This document shows positions 1 through 7,033 of a stretch of DNA of 64,000 nt, piece by piece. Position 1 is the first letter of the stretch; every line of letters begins with the position of its first letter. The notes beneath the pieces are model-generated. The model made no database searches. It was given only the letters and a program-made list of their open reading frames with translations, and was not told the DNA's origin. Both the position numbers and the translations under genes were made by a program. The stretch spans positions 1 through 64,000 of the forward strand of contig NZ_VZPG01000003.1 in the NCBI RefSeq assembly GCF_008801715.1, in the 5' to 3' direction. The stretch is from Pseudochrobactrum saccharolyticum. GTDB lineage: Bacteria; Pseudomonadota; Alphaproteobacteria; Rhizobiales; Rhizobiaceae.

Positions 1-127
1 AGCTCTCACCTGAATGATCCGGTGAATAAAACGGGTTCGGAACACGATGCACCCGAATATCGGACTTGAGGGTTCCCACCTCGCCACGTGAGATTGCTTT
101 GCGCTGTTCTTTAGATGGTGCCGCCAT
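1..127 (-). CDS. Unknown protein, N-terminal fragment cut by window edge
   Basis: An open frame reads leftward from an ATG at 127 off the window edge; the 42 visible residues start MAAPSKEQRKAISRG. An AGGGA ribosome binding site lies about 7 bases upstream of the ATG. The fragment is basic and soluble. It is divergent from the small gene at 218, with a promoter-sized gap of 90 bases between them. I do not recognise the family. Its position beside the prophage replication operon suggests a phage gene, but this is inference. Confidence 0.5.
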   Translation of the reverse strand, partial: MAAPSKEQRKAISRGEVGTLKSDIRVHRVPNPFYSPDHSGES

Positions 128-217
128 ATGTATTTCCCTGCGCTGAATATCTATTGTAACTCTATAAACTACTGCTAATATTGAAACTTGTTGCCACATC
201 ATCTGAGGGGTAAACGA

Positions 218-436
218 GTGCGTATGCAGCGTTTTATGAAGTGGCATTTGTCAGGTGACGACTGGATCGTTATGGATTGCCTGACTGGTGAGGAGGCTTT
301 TGTTGGTGGCGTCAAGTATGGTGCATTGATTGAGGTCGAGGCTGAAAGATATGCTGAAACTCTCAATTGGTTACATAGTTATGCACCTCTAAACTCAGCG
401 CCGTGGATTTACGAAGAGCCATACGAAAGAGAATGA
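218..436 (+). CDS. Small hypothetical prophage protein
   Basis: A 72-aa soluble protein rich in Trp, Tyr and acidic residues. I chose the GTG at 218 because a TGAGGGG ribosome binding site ends 7 bases before it; a TTG at 188 is in frame but has no such site. The gene converges on gapR at 455-718. No recognised domain. Its size, lack of signal peptide and place at the end of the prophage early region fit an accessory phage gene, but no function can be assigned. Confidence 0.45.
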   Translation: MRMQRFMKWHLSGDDWIVMDCLTGEEAFVGGVKYGALIEVEAERYAETLNWLHSYAPLNSAPWIYEEPYERE

Positions 437-454
437 CTACACACGTCTGCAGCG

Positions 455-718
455 TTAACTCATTCCCAATGCATCCATATAAAGCTGTATCATCGCTTCT
501 TCTTCCTGACGCTCATGCGCTTCCTTCTTGCGAAGGCGGATGATGGTGCGTACGGCCGGCCCATCGAAGCCGGAGCCTTTCAGCTCAGCGAAAACCTCTT
601 TGATATCATCGCTGATAGTTTTCTTTTCTTCCTCAAGCCGTTCAATGCGCTCGATGAAAGCGCGAAGCTGTCCAACTGCGATTGTCTGTGCGCTTTCACC
701 GGTAATGTCGTCACTCAT
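455..718 (-). CDS. GapR family (DUF2312) DNA-binding protein
   Basis: This 87-aa protein has the DUF2312 layout: a short N-terminus, a charged coiled-coil helix near residues 18-45 ([20 protein letters not shown]) and a basic C-terminal part ([17 protein letters not shown]). GapR of alphaproteobacteria is a nucleoid protein that binds overtwisted AT-rich DNA ahead of polymerases and helps gyrase and topoisomerase IV. It is the last gene of the leftward prophage operon, 10 bases after the DnaA-domain gene, with AAGGA upstream of its ATG. A phage copy may aid supercoil handling during phage replication. Family assignment is strong; the phage-specific role is inferred. Confidence 0.85.
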   Translation of the reverse strand: MSDDITGESAQTIAVGQLRAFIERIERLEEEKKTISDDIKEVFAELKGSGFDGPAVRTIIRLRKKEAHERQEEEAMIQLYMDALGMS

Positions 719-728
719 GGCTTAATCC

Positions 729-1184
729 TTATGCTGCTGATTTCGTTTGTGATTGGCTGGTATAAATTCCGTATTTCCGCAGCGCGTGGAGCGCACTTGT
801 GTGATCTACGAAAAACTCTCGCCCAAGGGCAGATAGCGAAATGTCTGGCCAATGGAGCTTTGCTGCGCAAATGGCAGCATGTTTAGCTCGAACAACACGA
901 ACAGTTCTGTTTTTCTCATCCAAAGTTTCCTTTGGGACATTGAACAGATCAGCGGCCATCATCCGCAATTCCTCAAATGTCTTGAACTGCATGGAAACAA
1001 GCAACTCAGCTGACATTAAAACGTCAGGGATGGCGCCGTTATGCGTCTGCGTTTTATGTTCACGCTGCTTAGATCGACGCTTTTTCCATACTCGTTGAAC
1101 GAATTTAGGGTTCATCCCGCGATAGATACTCACGTCTTCAACGCTGGAGCCGCGGCATCCAAAATCCACTTCTACTTTTTTCAT
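729..1184 (-). CDS. Phage protein with DnaA C-terminal (domain IV-like) DNA-binding domain
   Basis: A 151-aa protein. Residues about 85-140 resemble the DnaA domain IV helix-turn-helix: basic helices, then SALGREFFVDHTSALHALRK, which parallels the DnaA-box recognition signature (D-H-T-T-V-x-H-A-x-x-K). The ATPase domain of DnaA is absent. The N-terminal 60 residues are basic and may include another HTH. The start overlaps the upstream gene by 4 bases. In phages such proteins are thought to bind origin sequences or compete for DnaA boxes; here it sits in the replication operon. Domain call is good; role is inferred. Confidence 0.7.
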   Translation of the reverse strand: MKKVEVDFGCRGSSVEDVSIYRGMNPKFVQRVWKKRRSKQREHKTQTHNGAIPDVLMSAELLVSMQFKTFEELRMMAADLFNVPKETLDEKNRTVRVVRAKHAAICAAKLHWPDISLSALGREFFVDHTSALHALRKYGIYTSQSQTKSAA

Positions 1185-1756
1185 CTTGCATGCCCTACCT
1201 GCTTGAATGTGTCTCTGACCGGAAGGTCTGGGATGTTGTTGAAGGCTGTTTCACCGATCTGTCCTTTGAGGCGGTCACGAACTTGATCTGCAGTCTCTGA
1301 CAAACCATCACTTCGCGCTGCCGCCTGTCTGGCCTCGTGATCTTGGTTGAAACGAGAAAGCATTGTGGCAACACGCGCGCGCGCCTCTGGTGTTTTTGTC
1401 TTCTCATGCTGTAAACGCCGCTGCTCACTTTCACGGCGCTGGCGTTCGCCCTCGGCTTTTCGCGCCCTATCCTCTGAGATTTGACGTTGAATTTTATCGC
1501 ACAGCATTCGGAGTTCTGGCGGGGACGGATGAAACGCATGCCCCAGTACCGCCTGATTGACCTGACGAACGGCTTCGAGCAAAACGGTGGCCGAAACGCC
1601 TTCGAGCGCATCCTCGAAAGACAGGAGATCAATCTCAGCCGTGTCGCTCGTACGGGAGGGTAAGGATTTCAGCCGAGACAGAACCATGCTGATTTCGTCC
1701 GCGGTTACGGCCGAAGAGGGCTTCTGCAAATTCTGGCCGTACGTTGCCAAGTCCAT
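1181..1756 (-). CDS. Hypothetical prophage replication-operon protein
   Basis: A 191-aa protein with a helical N-terminal half and a long, highly charged helix around residues 90-130 (rich in R, E, K, Q), likely a coiled coil. The start at 1756 has AAGGA about 5 bases upstream and lies 122 bases inside the 3' end of the DUF1376 gene, an unusually long overlap. In related phage operons the gene after a DUF1376 protein is often a helicase loader or replication accessory factor, but I see no P-loop, so I leave the function open. Confidence 0.6.
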   Translation of the reverse strand: MDLATYGQNLQKPSSAVTADEISMVLSRLKSLPSRTSDTAEIDLLSFEDALEGVSATVLLEAVRQVNQAVLGHAFHPSPPELRMLCDKIQRQISEDRARKAEGERQRRESEQRRLQHEKTKTPEARARVATMLSRFNQDHEARQAAARSDGLSETADQVRDRLKGQIGETAFNNIPDLPVRDTFKQVGHAR

Positions 1757-2471
1757 TTTCCTTGATCCTTTCTACGGCTGCTTCGCCTACTGTCCGTGGT
1801 TTGTTTTGCTTTTGAGGGTATGCTGTGTTTCGCGATGGCATTCGCTTGATCGAGTTTCTAACCCACGTTCGCCATGTGGCAGGCCAATCCAGCTTCACGC
1901 CCTTCTGTCCGGCTTGCTGGATCCAGTAATCTCTGAACTGCGCAGCCTCTCGCTCTGCCTGAAAAGCTGTAAGGCCTTCGGACATGGCAAATTCCAGATC
2001 GGGATTGAAATCATCTGGCAGTCTTGAACCGCGTTTTTGTGAAACACTGTTAAGTGTTTCTTTTACCTTTATGGTATCTGGTTTCTGACTATGCTTTAGC
2101 GTTTGCTTAGCATTTGCTAGAGCCCGATCATTGCTTTTCAATGACTTAGCCAAACCGCCGAGCTTTCCTGAGGTCTTCCGTTTTTGCGATATCGAAACCG
2201 CTTTTTGGAGTTCTTCATTCAAGCGTTTTTGCGTGATCTGACCATTTTCAACATCGAAGAAAGCAAGCACATCATCCTTAATAAGATGCCATCGCTTTGC
2301 ATTCACACGGGCAATTCTTGCCAGCTTTGCATCGTCGGCCGGAAGGCTACCGTTATGGCGCCACATAGTCATCAGGATCAGTAAATATGCTCCATGCTGC
2401 TCTGTCGTGAGGTGCATGGTGTCTCCGAGATAGTCAGAGACGTAAAGCTGCATGAATGGCGTTCTGCTCAT
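1635..2471 (-). CDS. DUF1376 (YdaU-like) phage replication protein
   Basis: A 278-aa protein. Its N-terminus (FMQLYVSDYLGDTMHLTTEQ, then GAYLLILMTMW) is the characteristic DUF1376/YdaU motif, found in phage proteins that occupy the place of lambda O. The C-terminal half has a basic segment and a W-rich region near residues 180-210, which may bind DNA. It overlaps the resolvase gene upstream by 4 bases and the next gene downstream by 122. The likely role is origin binding or initiation of phage replication; the domain is recognised, the role is inferred from context. Confidence 0.8.
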   Translation of the reverse strand: MSRTPFMQLYVSDYLGDTMHLTTEQHGAYLLILMTMWRHNGSLPADDAKLARIARVNAKRWHLIKDDVLAFFDVENGQITQKRLNEELQKAVSISQKRKTSGKLGGLAKSLKSNDRALANAKQTLKHSQKPDTIKVKETLNSVSQKRGSRLPDDFNPDLEFAMSEGLTAFQAEREAAQFRDYWIQQAGQKGVKLDWPATWRTWVRNSIKRMPSRNTAYPQKQNKPRTVGEAAVERIKENGLGNVRPEFAEALFGRNRGRNQHGSVSAEILTLPYERHG

Positions 2472-2821
2472 GCTGCCAGCGCCTCCTCAGCGCGTTGAAC
2501 TATGACGACGCAATCGCTCTTGATGTCCGCATCCCACGTCATGGTGATACGTTCACAGAGATTGTCGTTCTTGATCACTTGGTAATGTTGGAGAACATCG
2601 AGAATGGGCTTGAGACGATTGTCTAAGTCCATCCGGCTATGCGGGCGCTTGAGAGCAACACAGAGCGAAAACGGCGTATCAATCCGGTCATTACGGCCAC
2701 GGATAAACCAGCCGCAATCTTGCACCCATTTGGCATATTCAGGCGACTTGCGGCGGGTCTTGCCCCAACCGACATAAATGTCCCAAACGGTGGGAGGGAA
2801 TGGTAATTCAAATCTCATCAT
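2468..2821 (-). CDS. rusA: RusA-family Holliday junction resolvase
   Basis: A 117-aa protein with RusA features: an N-terminal FELPFPPTVW strand and the catalytic acidic segment DLDNRLKPILDVLQ followed by KNDNLCERI, matching the conserved aspartates of RusA endodeoxyribonucleases. RusA resolves four-way junctions made during phage recombination and replication. I start at the ATG at 2821, which has GGAG upstream; an in-frame ATG at 2845 would add 8 residues. It belongs to the leftward replication operon and overlaps the DUF1376 gene by 4 bases. Confidence 0.85.
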   Translation of the reverse strand: MMRFELPFPPTVWDIYVGWGKTRRKSPEYAKWVQDCGWFIRGRNDRIDTPFSLCVALKRPHSRMDLDNRLKPILDVLQHYQVIKNDNLCERITMTWDADIKSDCVVIVQRAEEALAA

Positions 2822-2869
2822 TCTCTCAACTCCGGACAAATCCATTCAGCTGCACCTGCAGCCCAAGTT

Positions 2870-3178
2870 CTAAAGCTGACCGCAATCTTGTGCCGCCGAC
2901 TGAATGACAGCCAACGAAGCAAGACGGGCGGTTTCGGCGCGATATGCGGCTTGTTTTCTTCTCCCATCGAGGATTGCCTTCATTTCTTCGATTTCTCTGT
3001 TTTCAATCCTGCTAGCTTCTTTGTTGAAGACAGCCCTCACTCTGCGGCGCGTCCACGCACCGTTGCGCTTACTCAAATCTGAATACGCCCGCTCCAACAT
3101 GGACTTGATCGTTTCGCGTACTCCGCGCTGACCAATGATTTCGTCCAGCAGAGAAGCGGCCATATCGACATCAGTCAT
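2870..3178 (-). CDS. Hypothetical prophage protein
   Basis: A 102-aa, largely helical, charged protein beginning MTDVDMAASLLDEIIGQRG. The ATG at 3178 is preceded by a strong AAGGAGCC site 6 bases away, so I prefer it to the longer frame from 3232. It overlaps the 3' end of the upstream gene by 8 bases and is followed by rusA after a 48-base gap. The pattern of basic residues around positions 35-60 would allow DNA binding. Proteins of this kind are common in Rhizobiales prophages next to cro, but no function is known to me. Confidence 0.6.
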   Translation of the reverse strand: MTDVDMAASLLDEIIGQRGVRETIKSMLERAYSDLSKRNGAWTRRRVRAVFNKEASRIENREIEEMKAILDGRRKQAAYRAETARLASLAVIQSAAQDCGQL

Positions 3179-3479
3179 CGTCGGCTCCTTGGCTGAAAAA
3201 TCCACGTTCTTGGATGAAATTCCCACGTTCATGGGTGGCTCCTTTGTTACGTTTCAAATCAGCGACGATTTGAGACCGAACAGGAGCAACCAGTGCATGG
3301 AGCCAGTGGGAAAGATTGCTCTGCGCATACTGAATAAAAACAGACATGCGCAGATACACCGCCAAAGGACGGGAATTGATGGCCGAGACGATCAAGCGGG
3401 GGCAAAGTGCCGTCTCGGCCTCACCGGCGTGGAAAGTGACCGGTGATATGAAACTGATTGATGGGGTCGCGTGGCTCAT
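3171..3479 (-). CDS. Hypothetical prophage protein
   Basis: A 102-aa protein with no recognised domain. Its ATG overlaps the stop of the Cro-like gene by 4 bases, and its end overlaps the next gene by 8, so it fits the tightly packed operon. Composition is unremarkable (one Cys, several Ser and Ala, acidic C-terminus). The overlaps support translation, but the sequence gives no functional clue, and a spurious frame cannot be fully excluded. Confidence 0.45.
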   Translation of the reverse strand: MSHATPSISFISPVTFHAGEAETALCPRLIVSAINSRPLAVYLRMSVFIQYAQSNLSHWLHALVAPVRSQIVADLKRNKGATHERGNFIQERGFFSQGADDD

Positions 3480-3694
3480 GCTGCGCGATCCTTTTTCTTA
3501 GGATGAGGCAGCCTATCTCGCTCCAGTCGCATATATGCGCGGACTTCGATTTCTGTTTCTGGCCACACTCTGCCGCCTGCACGGAGCCTTTCAATTAGAC
3601 GTCCGTTTTTGGCCGCTTTGATCCCAAAGCGAAACGCGCCAGTTCCGGTCTCAGATAGAAAAGCTTCAATTTCTTCGAGAAGTTTATTGCTCAT
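3476..3694 (-). CDS. Cro-like small DNA-binding protein, first gene of leftward operon
   Basis: A 72-aa protein with the pattern FRFGIKAAKNGRLIERLRAG then GRVWPETEIEVRAYM, a short HTH family common in alphaproteobacterial prophages and islands. It is divergent from the CI-like repressor and begins 13 bases from the first operator, the position of lambda cro. No ribosome binding site precedes the ATG at 3694. A TATATC box ends about 6 bases upstream, so the mRNA may be leaderless. The longer frame to 3748 runs through the operators and is unlikely. Role as lytic-switch regulator is inferred from position. Confidence 0.65.
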   Translation of the reverse strand: MSNKLLEEIEAFLSETGTGAFRFGIKAAKNGRLIERLRAGGRVWPETEIEVRAYMRLERDRLPHPKKKDRAA

Positions 3695-3706
3695 AAATAC
3701 GATATA

Positions 3707-3761
3707 CACGCAATCGCGTGCATATGCAATACACGCAACTACGTGCACACGCTTTTCCGTG
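3707..3761. promoter_or_regulatory. Lysis-lysogeny operator cluster (three sites)
   Basis: Three inverted repeats with core CACGC-N4-GCGTG occupy the space between the divergent cro-like and cI-like genes: 3707-3720 (CACGCAATCGCGTG, perfect), 3732-3745 (CACGCAACTACGTG) and 3748-3761 (CACGCTTTTCCGTG). Centres are 25 and 16 bases apart. The layout mimics the lambda OR region. Candidate -10 boxes flank the cluster: TATGAT at 3764-3769 toward cI and TATATC at 3701-3706 (complement) toward cro. Two more copies lie at 7336-7378. Confidence 0.75.
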
Positions 3762-3780
3762 CATATGATAAAAACAAGAC

Positions 3781-4182
3781 ATGGTAGAAAACTGGAAAAC
3801 CCGCCTATTAAAGGCTGTTGATGAAGACCCTAGATCCGACCGAGCCATCAGCTTGGCGGTTGGCCTTGGCGTGAACACAGTTAACGAGCTGCGCAATACC
3901 GATAAATCCCCCAGCATTGATAAAGTTCTCAAGCTGGCCGCGGAGCTTGGCCTGAATCTTGGATATGTACTGTGGGGTGGCGATCAAGATAAATCGCCTA
4001 TCCGCGGGGATAAAGAAATCCTCGAAACCCTACACAGGATTGAAGGTCTGGATCAGCGCGGCGTGGAAGTTGTGTTCTCGGTGATTGATACCGTCATCAA
4101 TCGTCAGCCTTCCAAACAAGAACAGTCATCCTCTGATGATCAACGCGAGCTTGCCACTCCCCTCCGTGAGCCAAAGCCATAG
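3781..4182 (+). CDS. CI-like phage repressor (Xre-type HTH)
   Basis: A 133-aa protein. Residues about 19-65 form an HTH (AISLAVGLGVNTVNELRNTD, then SPSIDKVLKLAAELG), like the lambda-repressor/Xre fold. The C-terminal part is short and helical and lacks the LexA/CI Ser-Lys protease domain, so RecA-stimulated self-cleavage is not expected. It is transcribed away from the operator cluster. No ribosome binding site is visible, and TATGAT ends 11 bases before the ATG, so translation may be leaderless as for lambda cI from PRM. Its 3' end overlaps the convergent gene at 4097-4315. Confidence 0.75.
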   Translation: MVENWKTRLLKAVDEDPRSDRAISLAVGLGVNTVNELRNTDKSPSIDKVLKLAAELGLNLGYVLWGGDQDKSPIRGDKEILETLHRIEGLDQRGVEVVFSVIDTVINRQPSKQEQSSSDDQRELATPLREPKP

Positions 4183-4315
4183 ATTCAGCTAATTCCTTAG
4201 CTTGAAAATCAACCTTCCTCATAGCCGCCAGCAGGCCGCCATTAAGCGTAGCCACACGTAGCAATTCCAGCTTATCAGCTTCTTTTCCTTTTTGGATGCG
4301 AGCAAACTTAATCAT
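4097..4315 (-). CDS. Hypothetical small prophage protein, convergent with repressor
   Basis: A 72-aa basic protein starting MIKFARIQKGKEADKLELLR. GGAG lies 8 bases upstream of the ATG at 4315. The last 86 bases overlap the repressor gene on the opposite strand, so transcription through it would be antisense to the repressor 3' end. No recognised domain. The good ribosome binding site favours a real gene, but it is short and unconfirmed. Confidence 0.45.
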   Translation of the reverse strand: MIKFARIQKGKEADKLELLRVATLNGGLLAAMRKVDFQAKELAESMALAHGGEWQARVDHQRMTVLVWKADD

Positions 4316-4478
4316 TCACCAACTCCGTGGATAACCTCTCACAATACGCTAACTGCACTTGCAAGAATCTCGCTTCCCGCAAGCGCTTATCATTTCATAA
4401 AATGAGAACATAGCAAGAACGAATTTCAGTTTTACGTACTAAATAATTGCCACCAATACTTTAGATAGACATAAAAAA

Positions 4479-4499
4479 AGCCACCCGATGTGGGTGGCT
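4479..4499 (-). terminator. Rho-independent terminator of the prophage omp gene
   Basis: An 8-bp perfect stem AGCCACCC/GGGTGGCT with a 5-base loop. On the minus strand it is followed by a run of seven T. It lies 22 bases past the stop of the Omp25-like gene. Confidence 0.85.
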
Positions 4500-4520
4500 T
4501 TCTTCATAAGTGGGTACAAA

Positions 4521-5264
4521 TTAGAACTTATAATTCACACCAATACGAACAGTATGGAATGGCGATTTTGTTGTAACGTTTAAGCGTTCGTCCGCATCAC
4601 CAAGGCTGAATTTCATTTTGCCTAGATCAGTGTAGAGGTATTCGCTTTTTACTGTCCAGTTATCGTTGATAGCGTATTCAGCGCCAGCACCAACGGTGTA
4701 TCCTACACGCGATTTGGAATTGGAGAAACCAACCACGTCACCATCAAAATTAACGGATCCGTAGGTTTCAACTTTTCCGTAAGCCACACCACCAGTTGCA
4801 TAAATCATGAAACGTTCTGTTGGCAGATAACCAAGGCGAACACGAGTTGTACCGAACCATTTAACTTTGGTGCCCAGTTCAGCTCCAATAACGTCAGAGC
4901 CATCGGTAAGGCTGCCAGAAACTTCACCCTTCAGGCCAGAAGCCTGAAAGTCTGTTTCGAGACCAACAACTGTCTGGTCAAACTGCCAGTTATAACCGGC
5001 TTGTACACCACCAATAAAACCGCTCGATGTGATTTTTGCTGAGCCCGTTGCGATATCAAACCAATCACCTGCGTCGTAATATTGCGCAGCGAATGGGTGC
5101 TTAAATTTTCCTCCAGCATAACCGGCGTTCAGACCAATGTATCCGCCAGTCCATGAAAAGGTGTCAGCGACAACTGGCGCCGGCTCCGAGTACACAACTG
5201 CATCAGCAGCATAGGCTGAGCTTGCAGCAAAAAGAACGGTAGAAGCTAATAATATACGTTTCAT
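4521..5264 (-). CDS. Omp25/Omp31-family outer membrane beta-barrel protein (prophage moron)
   Basis: A 247-aa protein with a Sec signal peptide (MKRILLASTVLFAASSAYA, cleavage before AD), then DTFSWTGGYIGLNAGYAGGK, the hallmark of Brucella Omp25/Omp31 proteins, and a C-terminal beta signal ending GVNYKF with terminal Phe. Predicted as an 8-strand outer membrane barrel. It has its own promoter region and terminator and stands alone between the repressor and the recombination operon, the usual place for a lysogenic conversion gene. A close paralogue lies outside the prophage at 32695-33393. It may alter phage adsorption or the host surface; this is inference. Confidence 0.9.
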   Translation of the reverse strand: MKRILLASTVLFAASSAYAADAVVYSEPAPVVADTFSWTGGYIGLNAGYAGGKFKHPFAAQYYDAGDWFDIATGSAKITSSGFIGGVQAGYNWQFDQTVVGLETDFQASGLKGEVSGSLTDGSDVIGAELGTKVKWFGTTRVRLGYLPTERFMIYATGGVAYGKVETYGSVNFDGDVVGFSNSKSRVGYTVGAGAEYAINDNWTVKSEYLYTDLGKMKFSLGDADERLNVTTKSPFHTVRIGVNYKF

Positions 5265-5836
5265 AATTCACCCCGTTTGTTGAAGTGAATTCAGAATACG
5301 TCAAAATACATCTATTCAATATAGCAAAAATACAACACAAGACACCAAGAAACACCTTATGCATTTCGGATTATAATATAAATTGATAATCAACAGCTTA
5401 GATGAAAGTCCTAATAACTATACTAAAATTTTTAGATGCAATAATGGTAATTTATTAGTTAAAAATCGATTTAAATTGCATCACTCAAGTGCACTATCAG
5501 GAACATAAAGCGAGTAACAGCCTTTAGCCTGATTAAAACTCTGCACCACAAACAGTTCAGCCATAACGCAAACTCCCCGCGACTGATTCAGCTTTATCTT
5601 GACCAGATGCAGTGAACATATCAAGAACGATTTAACGCAAGCGAACAGATTTTTAACGGATGGTTATGGATGCACTAGATGTGGTGGGCGATGCGGGAAG
5701 GCGCACAAATGCGGGGTTTTGGTCTGTGGATAAGAGTGTCTTTGGGTCGACAGAATTACCTGCATTATAACGTAAAGCAATAATATTACGGCCTATAGTT
5801 TATTGATCATGTTACTTCTAAACCATATAAGACAAT
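5265..5836. other. AT-rich intergenic region between omp and the two-gene cassette
   Basis: These 572 bases hold no convincing gene on either strand. The first part is AT-rich and should carry the omp promoter (leftward). The last 100 bases precede the cassette at 5837 but show no clear ribosome binding site. I saw no long repeats, no further copies of the phage operator and no tRNA-like structure. Confidence 0.5.
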
Positions 5837-6385
5837 ATGATCCAGCAATCACTATGGGGCAGTGACTTGGCATTTATTCTAGATATTAATGATAATGAAG
5901 ATTTCTCAATCGATATATTAGAAGGCAACGGAGAGCATATAAGGCGTTGCGGCATAGGACATTGCGATGAGACAAATGGTGTCTACAGCGCAATCACATG
6001 TTTAGCCCCTATACCAGGCTATGGCGATCTACATGGCTTTGAATTGGCTTTTAACATTGTAAAAGTGGAGCCAGACAATACATTCATTGATTACACTGAT
6101 GGTCTGGAAACCCGTTTTCTCGATAAACATGCGAGAAATACGGTACTAGCAATTATCTGCACGTGTACTCACGATTTAATTGACCGAGCACGCCCTTCTA
6201 TAGTACAGATGCATACACGAGAGGCCTATCTGCCGGAAAAAGCAATTCTTAAATATCATCGAATTGCCCAAATTTTCGGGCAGCATGGTTATCGCACGGG
6301 TCGTGGGGATCCGTGGAATGGACACCAAACCTGGTTCATGAAGATACGTGAAATGGATTTGGATACCACAGGGAGTGCATTATGA
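5837..6385 (+). CDS. Unknown protein, first gene of a two-gene moron cassette
   Basis: A 182-aa acidic soluble protein with no recognised domain. It has several His and Cys residues (CGIGHC near 38-43, CTCTH near 109-113) that could bind metal, and a basic, aromatic C-terminal stretch (GYRTGRGDPWNGHQTWFMKI). No signal peptide or membrane segment. The stop overlaps the start of the next gene by 4 bases, so the two are probably co-translated, and a terminator follows the pair. The isolated placement among morons would suit a toxin-antitoxin, exclusion or defence pair, but nothing in the sequence proves this. Confidence 0.6.
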   Translation: MIQQSLWGSDLAFILDINDNEDFSIDILEGNGEHIRRCGIGHCDETNGVYSAITCLAPIPGYGDLHGFELAFNIVKVEPDNTFIDYTDGLETRFLDKHARNTVLAIICTCTHDLIDRARPSIVQMHTREAYLPEKAILKYHRIAQIFGQHGYRTGRGDPWNGHQTWFMKIREMDLDTTGSAL

Positions 6386-6579
6386 GTACCGCACCAGTAG
6401 ATCGCGACACACAGATTGAATTGATCAAAAATGCAGCTGAACGCCATGGCGAGCGCATGAAAAACTGGATGGCGAACCCTGTTGTTCGCGGCGTTATATC
6501 TCGCCCTACCGAGCAGCAGCTTAAGCAATCGTCTACCTTATATTCAGAGCACACAACCATGCTAGCTCGTTGCGGGTAA
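6382..6579 (+). CDS. Unknown small protein, second gene of the moron cassette
   Basis: A 65-aa charged, helical protein (MSTAPVDRDTQIELIKNAAE) whose ATG overlaps the stop of the 182-aa gene by 4 bases. No transmembrane segment. A Rho-independent terminator follows 24 bases after the stop. Size and coupling would fit an antitoxin, immunity or partner protein of the upstream gene, but the order and function are unproven. Confidence 0.55.
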   Translation: MSTAPVDRDTQIELIKNAAERHGERMKNWMANPVVRGVISRPTEQQLKQSSTLYSEHTTMLARCG

Positions 6580-6602
6580 CAAATTTTCAATTAAGTCTTA
6601 AT

Positions 6603-6632
6603 AAAGCGTCGGTCACTCCGGCGCTTTTCTTT
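6603..6632 (+). terminator. Rho-independent terminator after the two-gene cassette
   Basis: A stem of AAAGCGtCGG with CCGGCGCTTT around a short loop (one mismatch), followed by a T-rich tract (TTTTCTTTT) on the plus strand. Confidence 0.8.
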
Positions 6633-6720
6633 TGCGCCGAGAATGGAACATTAGCTAGACTAGCACAATCTGATATACTACCATTTCACTGCCTTACTCT
6701 ATCCAAGAGTATCACCCTCT

Positions 6721-6748
6721 AGCCTCAGCTTTTGCTGGGGCTTTTTTT
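6721..6748 (+). terminator. Second Rho-independent terminator, possible end of a small RNA
   Basis: AGCCTCAGC pairs with GCTGGGGCT around a short T-rich loop, followed by seven T. No gene lies between this and the terminator at 6603-6632, so it may end a small untranslated transcript starting within about 6640-6700, or act as a back-up terminator. Confidence 0.7.
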
Positions 6749-6882
6749 GAGACGATATTCTGGAGCGCTGCGTTCACTCTACGGATACCTTCAAAAGCAG
6801 ATCCGATAGCCGCCATATGGCCGCATCACGAGCTTGTGATTATTTCTCGACTCTCAGGTATCATCATACTAAACTTTAATTA

Positions 6883-6951
6883 GGTTACGCACTCTCATCT
6901 CTTTGCACTCAGAGGGGGACACTGTGAGGTGGTTAGATTGAGTGCGTAACC
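6883..6951 (+). other. Large hairpin, candidate structured RNA leader
   Basis: A perfect 12-bp inverted repeat (GGTTACGCACTC at 6883-6894, GAGTGCGTAACC at 6940-6951) encloses 45 bases that can form a smaller inner stem (CACTCA with TGAGGTG). No T-run follows, so it is not a simple terminator. It precedes the small HhH gene at 7034 by about 80 bases and could be a leader structure, an antitermination RNA or a protein site. Structure is seen; function is unknown. Confidence 0.55.
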
Positions 6952-7033
6952 GCAAGGATTACATCAACCACAAAAGCAAAATCTCGGCAGAGCTCAGGGA
7001 TAATTCTTTTGAATTGTGAAGTTACCCCATTAC

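Noticed and set aside
3703-3770. CRISPR-like repeats at the regulatory region
   Set aside because: Repeats are short palindromic operators with irregular spacing and no spacers; no cas genes in the window.
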